A stretch of DNA of 28,459 nucleotides from SbD1 sp049300095 (GTDB lineage Bacteria > Desulfobacterota > Syntrophobacteria > Syntrophobacterales > Syntrophobacteraceae). The notes below the pieces were generated by a model. That model did no database searches and was not told the origin of the DNA. It saw nothing but the letters and a program-made list of their open reading frames with translations. The translations under genes and the position numbers were made by a program. This document shows, one piece after another, positions 7,610 through 13,655 of this stretch. The stretch lies in contig JBAQYM010000012.1 in assembly GCA_049300095.1 (NCBI GenBank), positions 1 through 28,459 on the forward strand. Direction: 5' to 3'. Numbering within the stretch: the first letter of the stretch is position 1; each line of letters starts with the position of its first letter.

Positions 7610-8563
7610 ATGGAAAATATGACAAAGAAAAAAATGTACGACGTTGCGATCATCGGAGTGGGACCGGCAGGACTGTCCGCACTGGTCTATCTGCTTGAAG
7701 CCCATCTTAATGTGATTGCCGTTGGCGCCGAAGTTGGAGGCCAGATAAACAACACTCCCGAGATCACTAATTGGCCGTTTGTTCCAGCCCTGTCGGGTAA
7801 AACCTTCCAGGAAGGCATGCTCGCATTCTTTGAAAACCTGCAAAGAAAATTCCCCGAATACCTCTCCATGGTGAAGGGTTCTATCGTCTCCGTTACCGAG
7901 GCGGCGGGCAAACTGTACAAGCTTACGGCGCGGACAGATAATGGGGACACGGTGTTTTTCACAAAGGCGCTTATCGTTGCAACCGGCGCGACGCGCAAGA
8001 ACCTCCCCGTCCCGGGTGCGCAAGAGCTGCAAGGCAAGGGCATCGCGTTTTGCGGAACATGCGATGCTCCATTCTTCAAAGACGACAGGGTTGCAGTCGT
8101 TGGCGGCGGCAATACGGCCCTTGAGAATATCCTTACGCTCACCAAGTATGCCAGGGAAGTGATCGCGGTAATAGTCACGGATGATTTTACAGGCAATCCC
8201 GATCTCAGGCAGCGAATTACGAACCTTCCCAATGTGAAAGTCATCAGAAACACTGAGGTACTCGAAATCAGCGGCGCCGCCGCGGTGACAGGAATAAAGC
8301 TCAGGGACCTGAAAACCGGCAGGGAGTGGGTGGAAGATGTTGACGGCGTATTCCCGAGCATCGGCGCCACGGTCAATTCTCAGCCATTCACCGACCTGGT
8401 TGACACCAACCAATATGGGGAAATTACGGTGGGAGTGCTCGGTGAAACATCCGCCCAAGGTGTGTGGGCAGTCGGGGACGTAACCAACGTCCCGTTCAAG
8501 CAGATCGGCATCGCTACCGGGCACGGGATTAACCGCGGCGTTGAGTGCGATCGGATACGTTGA
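7610..8563 (+). CDS. trxB: Thioredoxin reductase-like flavoprotein, frame broken near the C-terminus
   Basis: A 317-residue pyridine nucleotide-disulfide oxidoreductase of the low-molecular-weight thioredoxin reductase type. FAD-binding GVGPAGLSA is at 16-24, the redox pair Cys148/Cys151 in FCGTCDAPFF, a nucleotide-binding GGGNTALE at 165-172, and the FAD motif GVWAVGDVTNVPFKQIG at 284-300. The HRRxxxR motif that selects NADPH in standard TrxB is absent (VTDDFTGNPDLRQR instead), so the electron donor may be NADH or another carrier. GGAGGGG (7595-7601) is 8 nt before the ATG. The normal C-terminal helix, expected to read like INAALSAIGYVES, is instead found in the next frame: after INRG the encoded frame gives VECDRIR and stops, while the overlapping frame reads ALSAIGYVESL. 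This implies a one-base loss near 8536-8540. See the thioredoxin-like segment at 8541-8981. Confidence 0.9.
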   Translation: MENMTKKKMYDVAIIGVGPAGLSALVYLLEAHLNVIAVGAEVGGQINNTPEITNWPFVPALSGKTFQEGMLAFFENLQRKFPEYLSMVKGSIVSVTEAAGKLYKLTARTDNGDTVFFTKALIVATGATRKNLPVPGAQELQGKGIAFCGTCDAPFFKDDRVAVVGGGNTALENILTLTKYAREVIAVIVTDDFTGNPDLRQRITNLPNVKVIRNTEVLEISGAAAVTGIKLRDLKTGREWVEDVDGVFPSIGATVNSQPFTDLVDTNQYGEITVGVLGETSAQGVWAVGDVTNVPFKQIGIATGHGINRGVECDRIR

Positions 8564-8981
8564 ATCGCTGCCTTCAACAAGTCCGTGTGAGGAATGTGCC
8601 GAAGGAAGCCCAAGTTTTAAAGAAAAAATCCTGACAAGACAAAAAACAGAGGAAGAATTCACATATCCTGACGTGACAGATGAGCAGTTTTTTCGAGAAG
8701 TTCTTACACGGGATGGCGACACCCTTCTTATGGTGAGGATCGAAGGATGCGGCGACTGCAAAGCCGCCCGGCCATACTTTCTTGAAGCGCGGAAACGCTC
8801 TCCCGCGATGAACTTTATTACCATCGAGTGGGAGAAAAATCCCGAGGCCATGAACTGGCTCAATGAACGCGAGAAAGTAAGAGCGGCGCCGACCTTCGTG
8901 AAGATACACGCCGGTCTCGAAACCGGCCGGAGGGTGGACATGCAACATCCCAGGGAGATGATCGAAGCCCTTACGCTCTAG
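8541..8981 (+). CDS. Thioredoxin-like domain, probably the 3' half of a TrxR-Trx fusion
   Basis: The 146-codon frame starts (TTG) with AIGYVESL, which is the missing C-terminal helix of the reductase in the +1 frame; it overlaps the reductase by 23 nt. It continues through a linker with SPCEECAEG and then a thioredoxin-fold segment (about residues 50-146) with IEGCGDCKAARPYF as the CxxC active site (CGDC) and APTFVKIHAG, which carries the Pro expected as the cis-proline. No ribosome site is visible at the TTG. I infer that the original gene encoded a single reductase-thioredoxin fusion and that either a frameshift mutation, a sequencing error or programmed frameshifting separates the halves. 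A fusion of this order is known from Mycobacterium leprae TrxR/Trx. Read as a separate gene, it would depend on translational coupling. Confidence 0.7.
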   Translation: MSAIGYVESLPSTSPCEECAEGSPSFKEKILTRQKTEEEFTYPDVTDEQFFREVLTRDGDTLLMVRIEGCGDCKAARPYFLEARKRSPAMNFITIEWEKNPEAMNWLNEREKVRAAPTFVKIHAGLETGRRVDMQHPREMIEALTL

Positions 8982-9014
8982 CCGGTCGAAGACGGACTCG
9001 ACACTTTGCGCAAA

Positions 9015-9293
9015 TCAGGAAAGGTAGCTTGCTAATTCCTTCATCGCCTTTGCAATATCCTCGATTGCCTCGTGCATTCCTTCACCGTAGGCGCCGCCCT
9101 CGGGAGATCCGGCCTTCCCGATCTTATCCTGAACCTCAGACTTGAGTTTTTTCAGGCCCTGAGCCTGTTCTTCAAGTTGGGCTCGTCGCTCTTCTTCCAT
9201 GTATTCGATGATCTCGGGATCAATTCGTTTGAGGAGATCATCGGCCTCAGCCAACATTTGTTCGATGTCTTCGTATTTGAAAGTCTTTTGCAT
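9015..9293 (-). CDS. Small coiled-coil hypothetical protein
   Basis: A 92-residue, strongly acidic, mostly helical protein: MQKTFKYEDIEQMLAEADDL, then EEERRAQLEEQAQGLKKLKSE (about residues 33-53, coiled coil), a Gly-containing turn (GSPEGGAYGEG) and a final helix. The ATG at 9293 is preferred because AAAGGCGA precedes it; an upstream in-frame ATG at 9332 would add 13 residues. There is no signal peptide or membrane segment. No family is recognised. The gene is convergent with the TrxR/Trx segment and divergent from the lipoprotein operon; the region 9294-9970 between the divergent genes is filled by palindromes, enhancer A and sigma-54 promoter PA. Confidence 0.65.
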   Translation of the reverse strand: MQKTFKYEDIEQMLAEADDLLKRIDPEIIEYMEEERRAQLEEQAQGLKKLKSEVQDKIGKAGSPEGGAYGEGMHEAIEDIAKAMKELASYLS

Positions 9294-9475
9294 GATGTCG
9301 CCTTTCTGCCGGGTTACCAGCTCTCGGTTCATAAAATATAAGTATCAGGGGCTCACGGTTGATGGGAACAGTTACAACAGCCGGGGCACTTATTAACCGG
9401 GCCGTCTCCACGTTCAAGGCGGCCGGCTCCATGAACCGGATACCCAATCAGTCGCTTTAATCCTTGATATCATGT

Positions 9476-9491
9476 GGTCATGACCGGTCAT
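9476..9491. promoter_or_regulatory. Overlapping palindromes, possible operator
   Basis: GGTCATGACC (9476-9485) and ATGACCGGTCAT (9480-9491) are both perfect palindromes sharing six bases. They lie about 185 bp upstream of the - strand start at 9293 and 78 bp before enhancer A. No protein is assigned to them. Confidence 0.35.
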
Positions 9492-9568
9492 CATTTATTA
9501 CTGTGGCATAACGTGAATTTAAGGCTGAGCGGCAGTGTTCCGGTCTATTGCCGGCAAGAAACAGGAGT

Positions 9569-9614
9569 GTTGCATGCAACTGAAGCGTTGCGTGACTTTT
9601 GTATAACATGCAAC
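9569..9614 (+). promoter_or_regulatory. Enhancer A: three-site element of the GTTGCATGCAAC family
   Basis: Sites GTTGCATGCAAC (9569-9580, perfect palindrome), GTTGCGTGACTT (9587-9598) and ATAACATGCAAC (9603-9614) have centres 18 and 16 bp apart. The same arrangement occurs at 11155-11200 (inverted) and 28336-28381. The site nearest the promoter is centred 106.5 bp upstream of the GG of sigma-54 promoter PA, a normal distance for an NtrC-type activator. Confidence 0.75.
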
Positions 9615-9668
9615 ACTCCAACATCGCGACATCTTAATATCCACATGCCTCATTCTTATGTAAGTGTT

Positions 9669-9728
9669 TATACATATTAACAAAAAGACGGGCTCGACAA
9701 ATCTAGACCAGTCGGGCATAGAACTTGC
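9669..9728 (+). promoter_or_regulatory. Sigma-54 promoter PA with upstream TATACA element
   Basis: CGGGCATAGAACTTGCTTT has GG at 9715-9716 and GC at 9727-9728, 10 bp apart. TATACATATTAACAAAAA begins at 9669, exactly 46 bp before the GG. The predicted start is near 9740, upstream of the lipoprotein gene at 9971. Enhancer A lies at the expected upstream distance. Confidence 0.8.
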
Positions 9729-9740
9729 TTTAGCAGTTAC

Positions 9741-9970
9741 CCGGACGGAACGATCTGCCGGAATGGATGACAGAATTTATACTGAATACTCGCTGATATC
9801 GTTCTCGGTGATGGATGTGGAATAGACATCTTGTACAGGAGGTAACGCGGAGAAAATTTGCAGCTCGATGGAGATGTTTGGTCTGTGGAAAAATTGCTGA
9901 ACCGGTCGGAGGGGCGGCAATTGATGAGAGTGGTTACTAATTGAAATAAATCTAAGGTAAGGGGTACACT
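9741..9970 (+). other. Long (about 230 nt) untranslated leader of the lipoprotein mRNA
   Basis: No gene of normal size is present. AGGAGG at 9837-9842 is a perfect ribosome site with no start codon at usual spacing; a TTG at 9858 would open 28 codons ending at TGA, and ATG 9869 would open only 10 codons. The function (leader peptide, small RNA or structured 5' region) is undetermined. Confidence 0.3.
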
Positions 9971-10195
9971 ATGAGAAAAAGATCATTTGGACTCGCATTA
10001 TTGTTTATCTTCATCGGTATGACTTTGGGTGGTTGCGCCTCGATGAACGCCAGGATGCAAGAGTATTGCGGCCATGAGAAAGAGAAGGCTGAGATCATCG
10101 CTCAGTACTCCCCGCCCGCGGTAGTCCAACCGGCTCCTTACCGCGCGCCCGCACCGGCCCAACCGGCTCCTCCGCCCAAACAGGACCGCAACTAA
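9971..10195 (+). CDS. Small Pro/Ala-rich lipoprotein
   Basis: A 74-residue precursor with a classic lipoprotein signal: MRKRSFGLALLFIFIGMTLG then lipobox LGGC with Cys22 as the acylated residue. Mature protein (about 53 residues) has a short charged helix (MNARMQEYCGHEKEKAEII) and a low-complexity tail rich in Pro, Ala and Gln (PAPYRAPAPAQPAPPP) ending KQDRN, resembling periplasm- or cell-wall-spanning linkers. The start at 9971 has AAGGGG about 6 nt upstream. Transcription is probably from sigma-54 promoter PA with enhancer A. A hairpin follows its stop (10207-10243), and an L,D-transpeptidase gene is next on the same strand, consistent with an envelope-maintenance role. No named family is recognised for the mature part. 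Confidence 0.85.
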   Translation: MRKRSFGLALLFIFIGMTLGGCASMNARMQEYCGHEKEKAEIIAQYSPPAVVQPAPYRAPAPAQPAPPPKQDRN

Positions 10196-10206
10196 ACCAC
10201 CCCGGC

Positions 10207-10243
10207 GCCCTGCCTCGCTGATTGATAAAACACGGGGCAGGGC
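10207..10243 (+). terminator. Hairpin after the lipoprotein gene
   Basis: GCCCTGCC (10207-10214) pairs with GGCAGGGC (10236-10243) across a 21-nt loop. The following bases are not T-rich, so it may be a weak terminator or attenuator before the L,D-transpeptidase gene. The hairpin spans the in-frame TTG at 10222, arguing against that codon as the transpeptidase start. Confidence 0.4.
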
Positions 10244-10299
10244 TACTTACGGTTGTTGCTGGACGAGAGAAACATGCCGATGCGGCACGGCCAATCCGT

Positions 10300-11130
10300 A
10301 TGACAACAAATAGAAAAAAGATCAGGCTGTTCCTTTTGCCGGCATTGCGGGGTACAAAGCGCTCAGGGAGCGTACGCTCGCTTGCGGCGATCCTGACCAA
10401 AGGACTTTGTCTTGGCCTGCTGGCCGTCGGTTTTACCCCCCACCAAGTTGCCGCCGCGGACAACGCTGGGCAATTGTCCAGCCCGAACCGCTCATCGTCC
10501 GCGCGTGAAATTGCGGCAGCCCCCTCAACTATTAAGACGCAACCTGTGGTGGCGCCTCATCCCAAACGGGCGAACTTCGGACGGGAGCATAAGTCCCGTG
10601 ACGTCCGGCACGTGGCGGACTGGGTCGTCGATTCAGGTGACAACAGCGGCATGCCATTCGTGATTGTCGACAAGATTGACGCCAAAGTCTTTGTATTCGG
10701 CGCCGATGGGCGACTTCGTGGCGCAGGCCCAGCCCTGCTGGGCCTGGCGCGGGGCGACGACTCCATCCCCGGTATCGGTGACCGGAAGTTGTCGGCCATA
10801 CGCCCCGCGGAGCGCACCACACCGGCCGGCCGCTTCGTGGCCTCGCTGGGCTACAATTTCCACGGAAAGGACGTCCTCTGGGTGGACTACGACGGCGCCG
10901 TTTCCCTGCATCGGGTGATTACGACCAAGCCCAAGGAGCGCCGCCTGCAGCGCCTGGCCACTCCAACCCCGCTCGACAACCGTATTTCATATGGTTGCAT
11001 CAATGTTTCGGCGAAGTTCTACGATAACGTTGTGGGCCCGGCTTTTACCGCGACGTATGGTATCGTCTATGTGCTGCCGGAAACCCGGTCGAGCAGCGAA
11101 ATTTTCGCGTTGTATTATGACGTCGAGTGA
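10300..11130 (+). CDS. L,D-transpeptidase (YkuD-type) with variant active-site motif
   Basis: A 276-residue exported protein from ATG 10300. The N-terminus has a basic region, a hydrophobic stretch (about 27-44: SLAAILTKGLCLGLLAVG) and a probable cleavage near AAAD (51-54). A Ser/Pro-rich linker follows, then the catalytic domain from about residue 118 (MPFVIVDKIDAKVFVFGADG). The YkuD signature is His204 in SLHRV and SYGCINV with Cys233; the usual motif is S/T-H-G-C-h-N, so His is replaced by Tyr231 here while Cys, Gly and Asn are kept. Enzymes of this family form or modify 3-3 cross-links or attach proteins to peptidoglycan in the periplasm. No strong ribosome site precedes ATG 10300, and a TTG at 10222 would add 26 residues. 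It follows the sigma-54-controlled lipoprotein gene and may be read from the same transcript. Confidence 0.85.
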   Translation: MTTNRKKIRLFLLPALRGTKRSGSVRSLAAILTKGLCLGLLAVGFTPHQVAAADNAGQLSSPNRSSSAREIAAAPSTIKTQPVVAPHPKRANFGREHKSRDVRHVADWVVDSGDNSGMPFVIVDKIDAKVFVFGADGRLRGAGPALLGLARGDDSIPGIGDRKLSAIRPAERTTPAGRFVASLGYNFHGKDVLWVDYDGAVSLHRVITTKPKERRLQRLATPTPLDNRISYGCINVSAKFYDNVVGPAFTATYGIVYVLPETRSSSEIFALYYDVE

Positions 11131-11154
11131 CGTTGGGGAACAGGCGCAATCGAT

Positions 11155-11200
11155 GTTGCATGTGTCATGAAAGTCATGCAACGCTTCTGTTGCACGCAAC
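11155..11200 (-). promoter_or_regulatory. Enhancer B: three-site element, inverted relative to enhancer A
   Basis: On + the sites are GTTGCATGTGTC (11155-11166), AAGTCATGCAAC (11171-11182) and GTTGCACGCAAC (11189-11200), centres 16 and 18 bp apart. Read on - the element aligns with enhancers A and C including the AGAAGC spacer between the first two sites. The nearest site centre is 107.5 bp upstream of the GG of promoter PB. Confidence 0.75.
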
Positions 11201-11255
11201 ACCCTTTCTACTCGAATCCACAACCTTCGATCGCTCTCACCCTGCCATAACTCCT

Positions 11256-11315
11256 TATACATATTAGCTAAATTCAAAACGCGACGCCTCTCGATACACC
11301 GGGCATGGAACTTGC
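11256..11315 (+). promoter_or_regulatory. Sigma-54 promoter PB with upstream TATACA element
   Basis: CGGGCATGGAACTTGCTCA has GG at 11302-11303 and GC at 11314-11315, 10 bp apart. TATACATATTAGCTAAATTC begins at 11256, exactly 46 bp before the GG. The predicted start near 11327 gives a leader of about 114 nt to the DUF3309 gene at 11441. Confidence 0.82.
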
Positions 11316-11440
11316 TCAAAGATAATGTAGCTTGGCTCATCAGGCTTCCATCCCGGTTCTCATCTGTGATCCAGCTTTTGGTAAGGGACAGCGGATAAGG
11401 GCTAACACACTGCGGGCATACAGCAGGAAGGAAAGAGAAA

Positions 11441-11590
11441 ATGTTAGGGACGATTCTCCTTATTTTACTGGTTCTTCTGCTCATCGGAGCGCTCCCTGCC
11501 TGGCCGCATAGCCGGGCGTGGGGATATTATCCCAGCAGTGGCCTGGGAATGGTCCTTCTGATCGTGGCAGTGCTCCTGTTGGTGCGCTAA
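11441..11590 (+). CDS. DUF3309 small membrane protein
   Basis: A 49-residue protein: MLGTILLILLVLLLIGALPA, then WPHSRAWGYYPSSGLGMV and a second hydrophobic helix LLIVAVLLLVR. The pattern hydrophobic helix - GALP.WP.S..WGY.PS.GLG - hydrophobic helix is the DUF3309 signature. It predicts two inner-membrane helices joined by a short Trp/Tyr-rich loop. GGAAGG followed by AGAGAAA precedes the ATG. Family function is unknown; members are often stress-induced small proteins. The sigma-54 promoter PB lies upstream and the Thivi_2564-type gene starts 20 nt after its stop, so the two are very likely co-transcribed. Confidence 0.9.
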   Translation: MLGTILLILLVLLLIGALPAWPHSRAWGYYPSSGLGMVLLIVAVLLLVR

Positions 11591-11610
11591 GGACATGAAA
11601 GGAGACGAGG

Positions 11611-11802
11611 ATGCCTTTGATTCATTTGATCATTAGCCTGGTTGTGGTTGGCGTTATCCTTTGGCTGATCAACAACTACATACCGATGGACCGGAAAATC
11701 AGGAAAATCTTGAATGCAGTCATCGTGATCGTCGTGATTCTATGGCTGTTGAGTGTCTTCGGGATCATAGATTCTGTTTCGACGTTCCGTATCGGGAGGT
11801 AG
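11611..11802 (+). CDS. Thivi_2564-family small membrane protein
   Basis: A 63-residue protein with two predicted transmembrane helices: residues 4-20 (IHLIISLVVVGVILWLI) and about 36-52 (AVIVIVVILWLLSVFGI). The connecting segment NNYIPMDRKIRKILN is the signature I associate with the Thivi_2564 family, a group of short inner-membrane proteins of unknown function. AAAGGAG precedes the ATG at good spacing. It is the second gene after sigma-54 promoter PB, next to DUF3309. The C-terminal tail after the second helix (DSVSTFRIGR) is slightly longer than I expect for the family. Confidence 0.85.
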   Translation: MPLIHLIISLVVVGVILWLINNYIPMDRKIRKILNAVIVIVVILWLLSVFGIIDSVSTFRIGR

Positions 11803-11879
11803 GGTTCACCCCGATTCAATAGGGACCCGGCGACCTGTGGATAGGCTGATTCCTGAATTAAATCGGGTAAGGATTCGAT

Positions 11880-11913
11880 GCGGGCAACCGCCTTGAGGTG
11901 CGGTTCATCCCGC
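11880..11913 (+). other. Hairpin in the leader of the 12008 gene
   Basis: GCGGG (11880-11884) pairs with CCCGC (11909-11913) and AACCGC (11886-11891) with GCGGTT (11900-11905), loop 8 nt. There is no T-run downstream, so it is better described as a leader structure between the Thivi_2564 gene and the next operon than as a terminator. Confidence 0.35.
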
Positions 11914-12007
11914 GGGAGTGGAAAAAAGATATACCGGGAATGACATTCGAGCCCCTTGGCAAGAGGCTGCAAGGGCACTGCAATACATATGAACGAGGAG
12001 ATCGGCT

Positions 12008-12664
12008 ATGAAGACGACAGTACATTTGTGCTTCCTTTTTCTCGCATCGCTTCTTTTAGCCACATCCAGTGGTGCGCAGAGTTCGGGGGTGGCTCCCGTG
12101 GATTATTCCCAGTATGGAAGACCGCCGGTATCGGTCAAGGTTCTTCTGCTGCTCCCGGAAGAATTCCAGCGCTTCGAGTATACGGCCACTTATGAAGGAG
12201 ATGCAATACGCCACCCGCTTGGCCAGGAGGGCGCACGGGAACTGAGGGCCGCCTTTGAAATCGAATTCGCTTCCGTTGATGTCTGGTCGGTGAGGAGCGA
12301 AGCCGAGGCTATGGCGATGCTCACTCCCGGAGATCCGGACAACATGGAGGTGCGGACATATGACTATGTGGTGATACCCAAATTCATGCGCGTCGATTCT
12401 TCGGTTGAGCATCAGAAGTATGGCTTCGATATCGATCTCTTAACGGAGTTCTATGCCGGCGATGGGGCAACCGTCACAAAAATAAAGGGACACGGAGAGT
12501 CCAGCACCGGAAAATGGTTCGCATCGACGCCGGAGGAGGGCGCCAGGATCGCATTGCAGTACGCAGTCTCAGCCATTCTTGACGGGGTGGAAGGCAATCG
12601 AAGTCTTTTTGTCTCCTATGAGGTCGATTCATCGAGGACAGGAAGAAATGCGTTGAAAAACTAA
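12008..12664 (+). CDS. Exported hypothetical protein
   Basis: A 218-residue protein with a Sec signal peptide (MKTTVHLCFLFLASLLLATS, probable cleavage near SGAQ-S). The mature part has alternating beta strands and helices (SVKVLLLLPEEFQRFEYTA, then EGARELRAAFEIEFASVDVW, YDYVVIPKFMRVD, DIDLLTEFYAGDG) and ends in a polar tail. The arrangement of a strand, a residue-rich loop, and a helix with a mid-chain 'VVIPKF' strand resembles small periplasmic alpha/beta lipoproteins, but I cannot name a family. No lipobox Cys is present. GAGGAG lies about 8 nt before the ATG. It is followed after 16 nt by another exported protein and then by the glycine-zipper lipoprotein, so the three appear to form an envelope operon (12008-13432). 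Confidence 0.8.
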   Translation: MKTTVHLCFLFLASLLLATSSGAQSSGVAPVDYSQYGRPPVSVKVLLLLPEEFQRFEYTATYEGDAIRHPLGQEGARELRAAFEIEFASVDVWSVRSEAEAMAMLTPGDPDNMEVRTYDYVVIPKFMRVDSSVEHQKYGFDIDLLTEFYAGDGATVTKIKGHGESSTGKWFASTPEEGARIALQYAVSAILDGVEGNRSLFVSYEVDSSRTGRNALKN

Positions 12665-12680
12665 CGGGAAGGGAATTCTT

Positions 12681-13151
12681 GTGAACAGACTGAAAATGGT
12701 GGGGATTTACCTTGTAGTTGCTCTTTTTATCGGGTTCACGGCCTGCTCGTTCAATGTGCCGGCCGCGGAGAAGAGCACCGAGCAAAAAGCCGATCGAAAA
12801 GCCGTTGAAAAAGGACTGCAAGACTCCCTGGGAATGCCGACCCTGACGGGAGCTTTGTGGCAGAAGATGACGCACGATTCCAAGGTTGCTTTTATCTGGG
12901 GTTTCGGACATGTGGTGACAATTGAACAACACTTGATGGATAAGTATCCTGAGCTAAAAAGAGACAGCTTCGTTCCAAAAGTTGTTGAGGGAATGGCAAA
13001 TATACCCATGAATGAAGTTGTTGCTCGTGTGGACAAGTATTACAGCGCGAACCCGGCTCTGATTGACGAGCCCGTAACCAAGGCGATCTGGGACACAATG
13101 ATCAAACCCAATATAAAAACGGGCATCGCCGGTCGTCCGCTGAGGAAGTAA
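12681..13151 (+). CDS. Exported or lipid-anchored hypothetical protein
   Basis: A 156-residue protein starting at GTG 12681 (AAGGGAA about 6 nt upstream), 16 nt after the previous stop. N-terminal hydrophobic segment MVGIYLVVALFIGFTAC ends at Cys22, which could be a lipobox (FTAC, a weak match). The mature domain is helical: GALWQKMTHDSKVAFIWGFG, then TIEQHLMDKYPELKRDSFV, ARVDKYYSANPALIDEPV and AIWDTMIKPNIKTGIAGRPL. I have seen similar proteins of unknown function in other deltaproteobacteria; the combination of a short helical domain and a conserved 'W.TMI.P.I' ending has no assigned activity. Co-transcription with the genes on either side is likely. Confidence 0.8.
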   Translation: MNRLKMVGIYLVVALFIGFTACSFNVPAAEKSTEQKADRKAVEKGLQDSLGMPTLTGALWQKMTHDSKVAFIWGFGHVVTIEQHLMDKYPELKRDSFVPKVVEGMANIPMNEVVARVDKYYSANPALIDEPVTKAIWDTMIKPNIKTGIAGRPLRK

Positions 13152-13186
13152 CCCTAGAGAACATCACAGTAAGAAGGAGAAATGAG

Positions 13187-13432
13187 ATGAAACGCATAAT
13201 GTTCCTTTTTGTTATTCTTGCTTTTGCCTGCACATTTGGTTGTGCCGGCATGTCGCACACACAACAAACAACCCTGAGCGGCGGAGCCATCGGCGCTGCC
13301 GGCGGGGCCGTACTTGGCGCCGTCGTTGGCGGAAATCCCGCTGTTGGAGCCGCTGTGGGTGGCGCCGCCGGTGCGGGCGTAGGCTACATCATCGGCGAGC
13401 ACGATCAGGGTAGGCGGGTAGGAGGTTATTAA
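13187..13432 (+). CDS. Glycine-zipper (YMGG-like) lipoprotein
   Basis: An 81-residue protein: signal MKRIMFLFVILAFACTFGCA with Cys19 as candidate lipid-modified residue, then a long glycine zipper LSGGAIGAAGGAVLGAVVGG and a second run NPAVGAAVGGAAGAGVGYII, ending GEHDQGRRVGGY. Repeated GxxxG spacing gives two tightly packing hydrophobic helices, as in YMGG-like/Rickettsia 17-kDa type outer-membrane lipoproteins. AGAAGGAG is well placed before the ATG. It is the last gene of the presumed operon from 12008; a large nested inverted repeat (13445-13549) follows. Such proteins often accumulate under envelope stress. Confidence 0.88.
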   Translation: MKRIMFLFVILAFACTFGCAGMSHTQQTTLSGGAIGAAGGAVLGAVVGGNPAVGAAVGGAAGAGVGYIIGEHDQGRRVGGY

Positions 13433-13444
13433 GGATTGGCAAGA

Positions 13445-13549
13445 TCAGAGGTGGTCCGGGAAACTGCCCGGCAATTCCCTCTCCCCCACTTCGCTGGTGC
13501 AACGAGGGAGAGGGAATGGCTCCCTCTGATTTCGGACCCTTTACTCTGA
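13445..13549 (+). repeat. 105-bp nested inverted repeat, probable terminator or MITE-like element
   Basis: Outer arms TCAGAG (13445-13450) / CTCTGA (13544-13549) and GGTCCG (13453-13458) / CGGACC (13533-13538) enclose a perfect 12-bp stem ATTCCCTCTCCC (13474-13485) / GGGAGAGGGAAT (13506-13517). A competing hairpin pairs AGAGGGA (13511-13517 region) with TCCCTCT (13521-13527). The position after the glycine-zipper gene suits transcription termination; the nested symmetry also suits a small mobile palindrome. Confidence 0.5.
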
Positions 13550-13655
13550 TGACCTGTATTCAATGATTTTATCCGGCAGGGCACGGGGCGGAGCAGCCCG
13601 GCTGCCCGCCCGCCCGCGCCGGAGGCCCACGGATTTCTCCGAGGGAGGAGACGAG

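Noticed and set aside
7439..8941. 500-codon open frame on - opposite the thioredoxin reductase and thioredoxin segment
   Set aside because: No family resemblance, no ribosome site, and the + strand carries clear FAD, CxxC and nucleotide motifs.
9569..9614. Short repeats considered as a CRISPR-like array
   Set aside because: Only three 12-bp palindromic sites with 4-6 bp spacing, repeated as a unit at three promoters; no long repeats, spacers or cas genes.
9474..9680. 68-codon open frame on + over enhancer A
   Set aside because: The sequence is explained by regulatory repeats; composition is not protein-like and no ribosome site precedes it.
11958..11970. Possible sigma-54 promoter TTGGCAAGAGGCTGC before the 12008 gene
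   Set aside because: GG and GC are separated by 9 bp rather than the required 10, and neither the TATACA element nor the enhancer is present.
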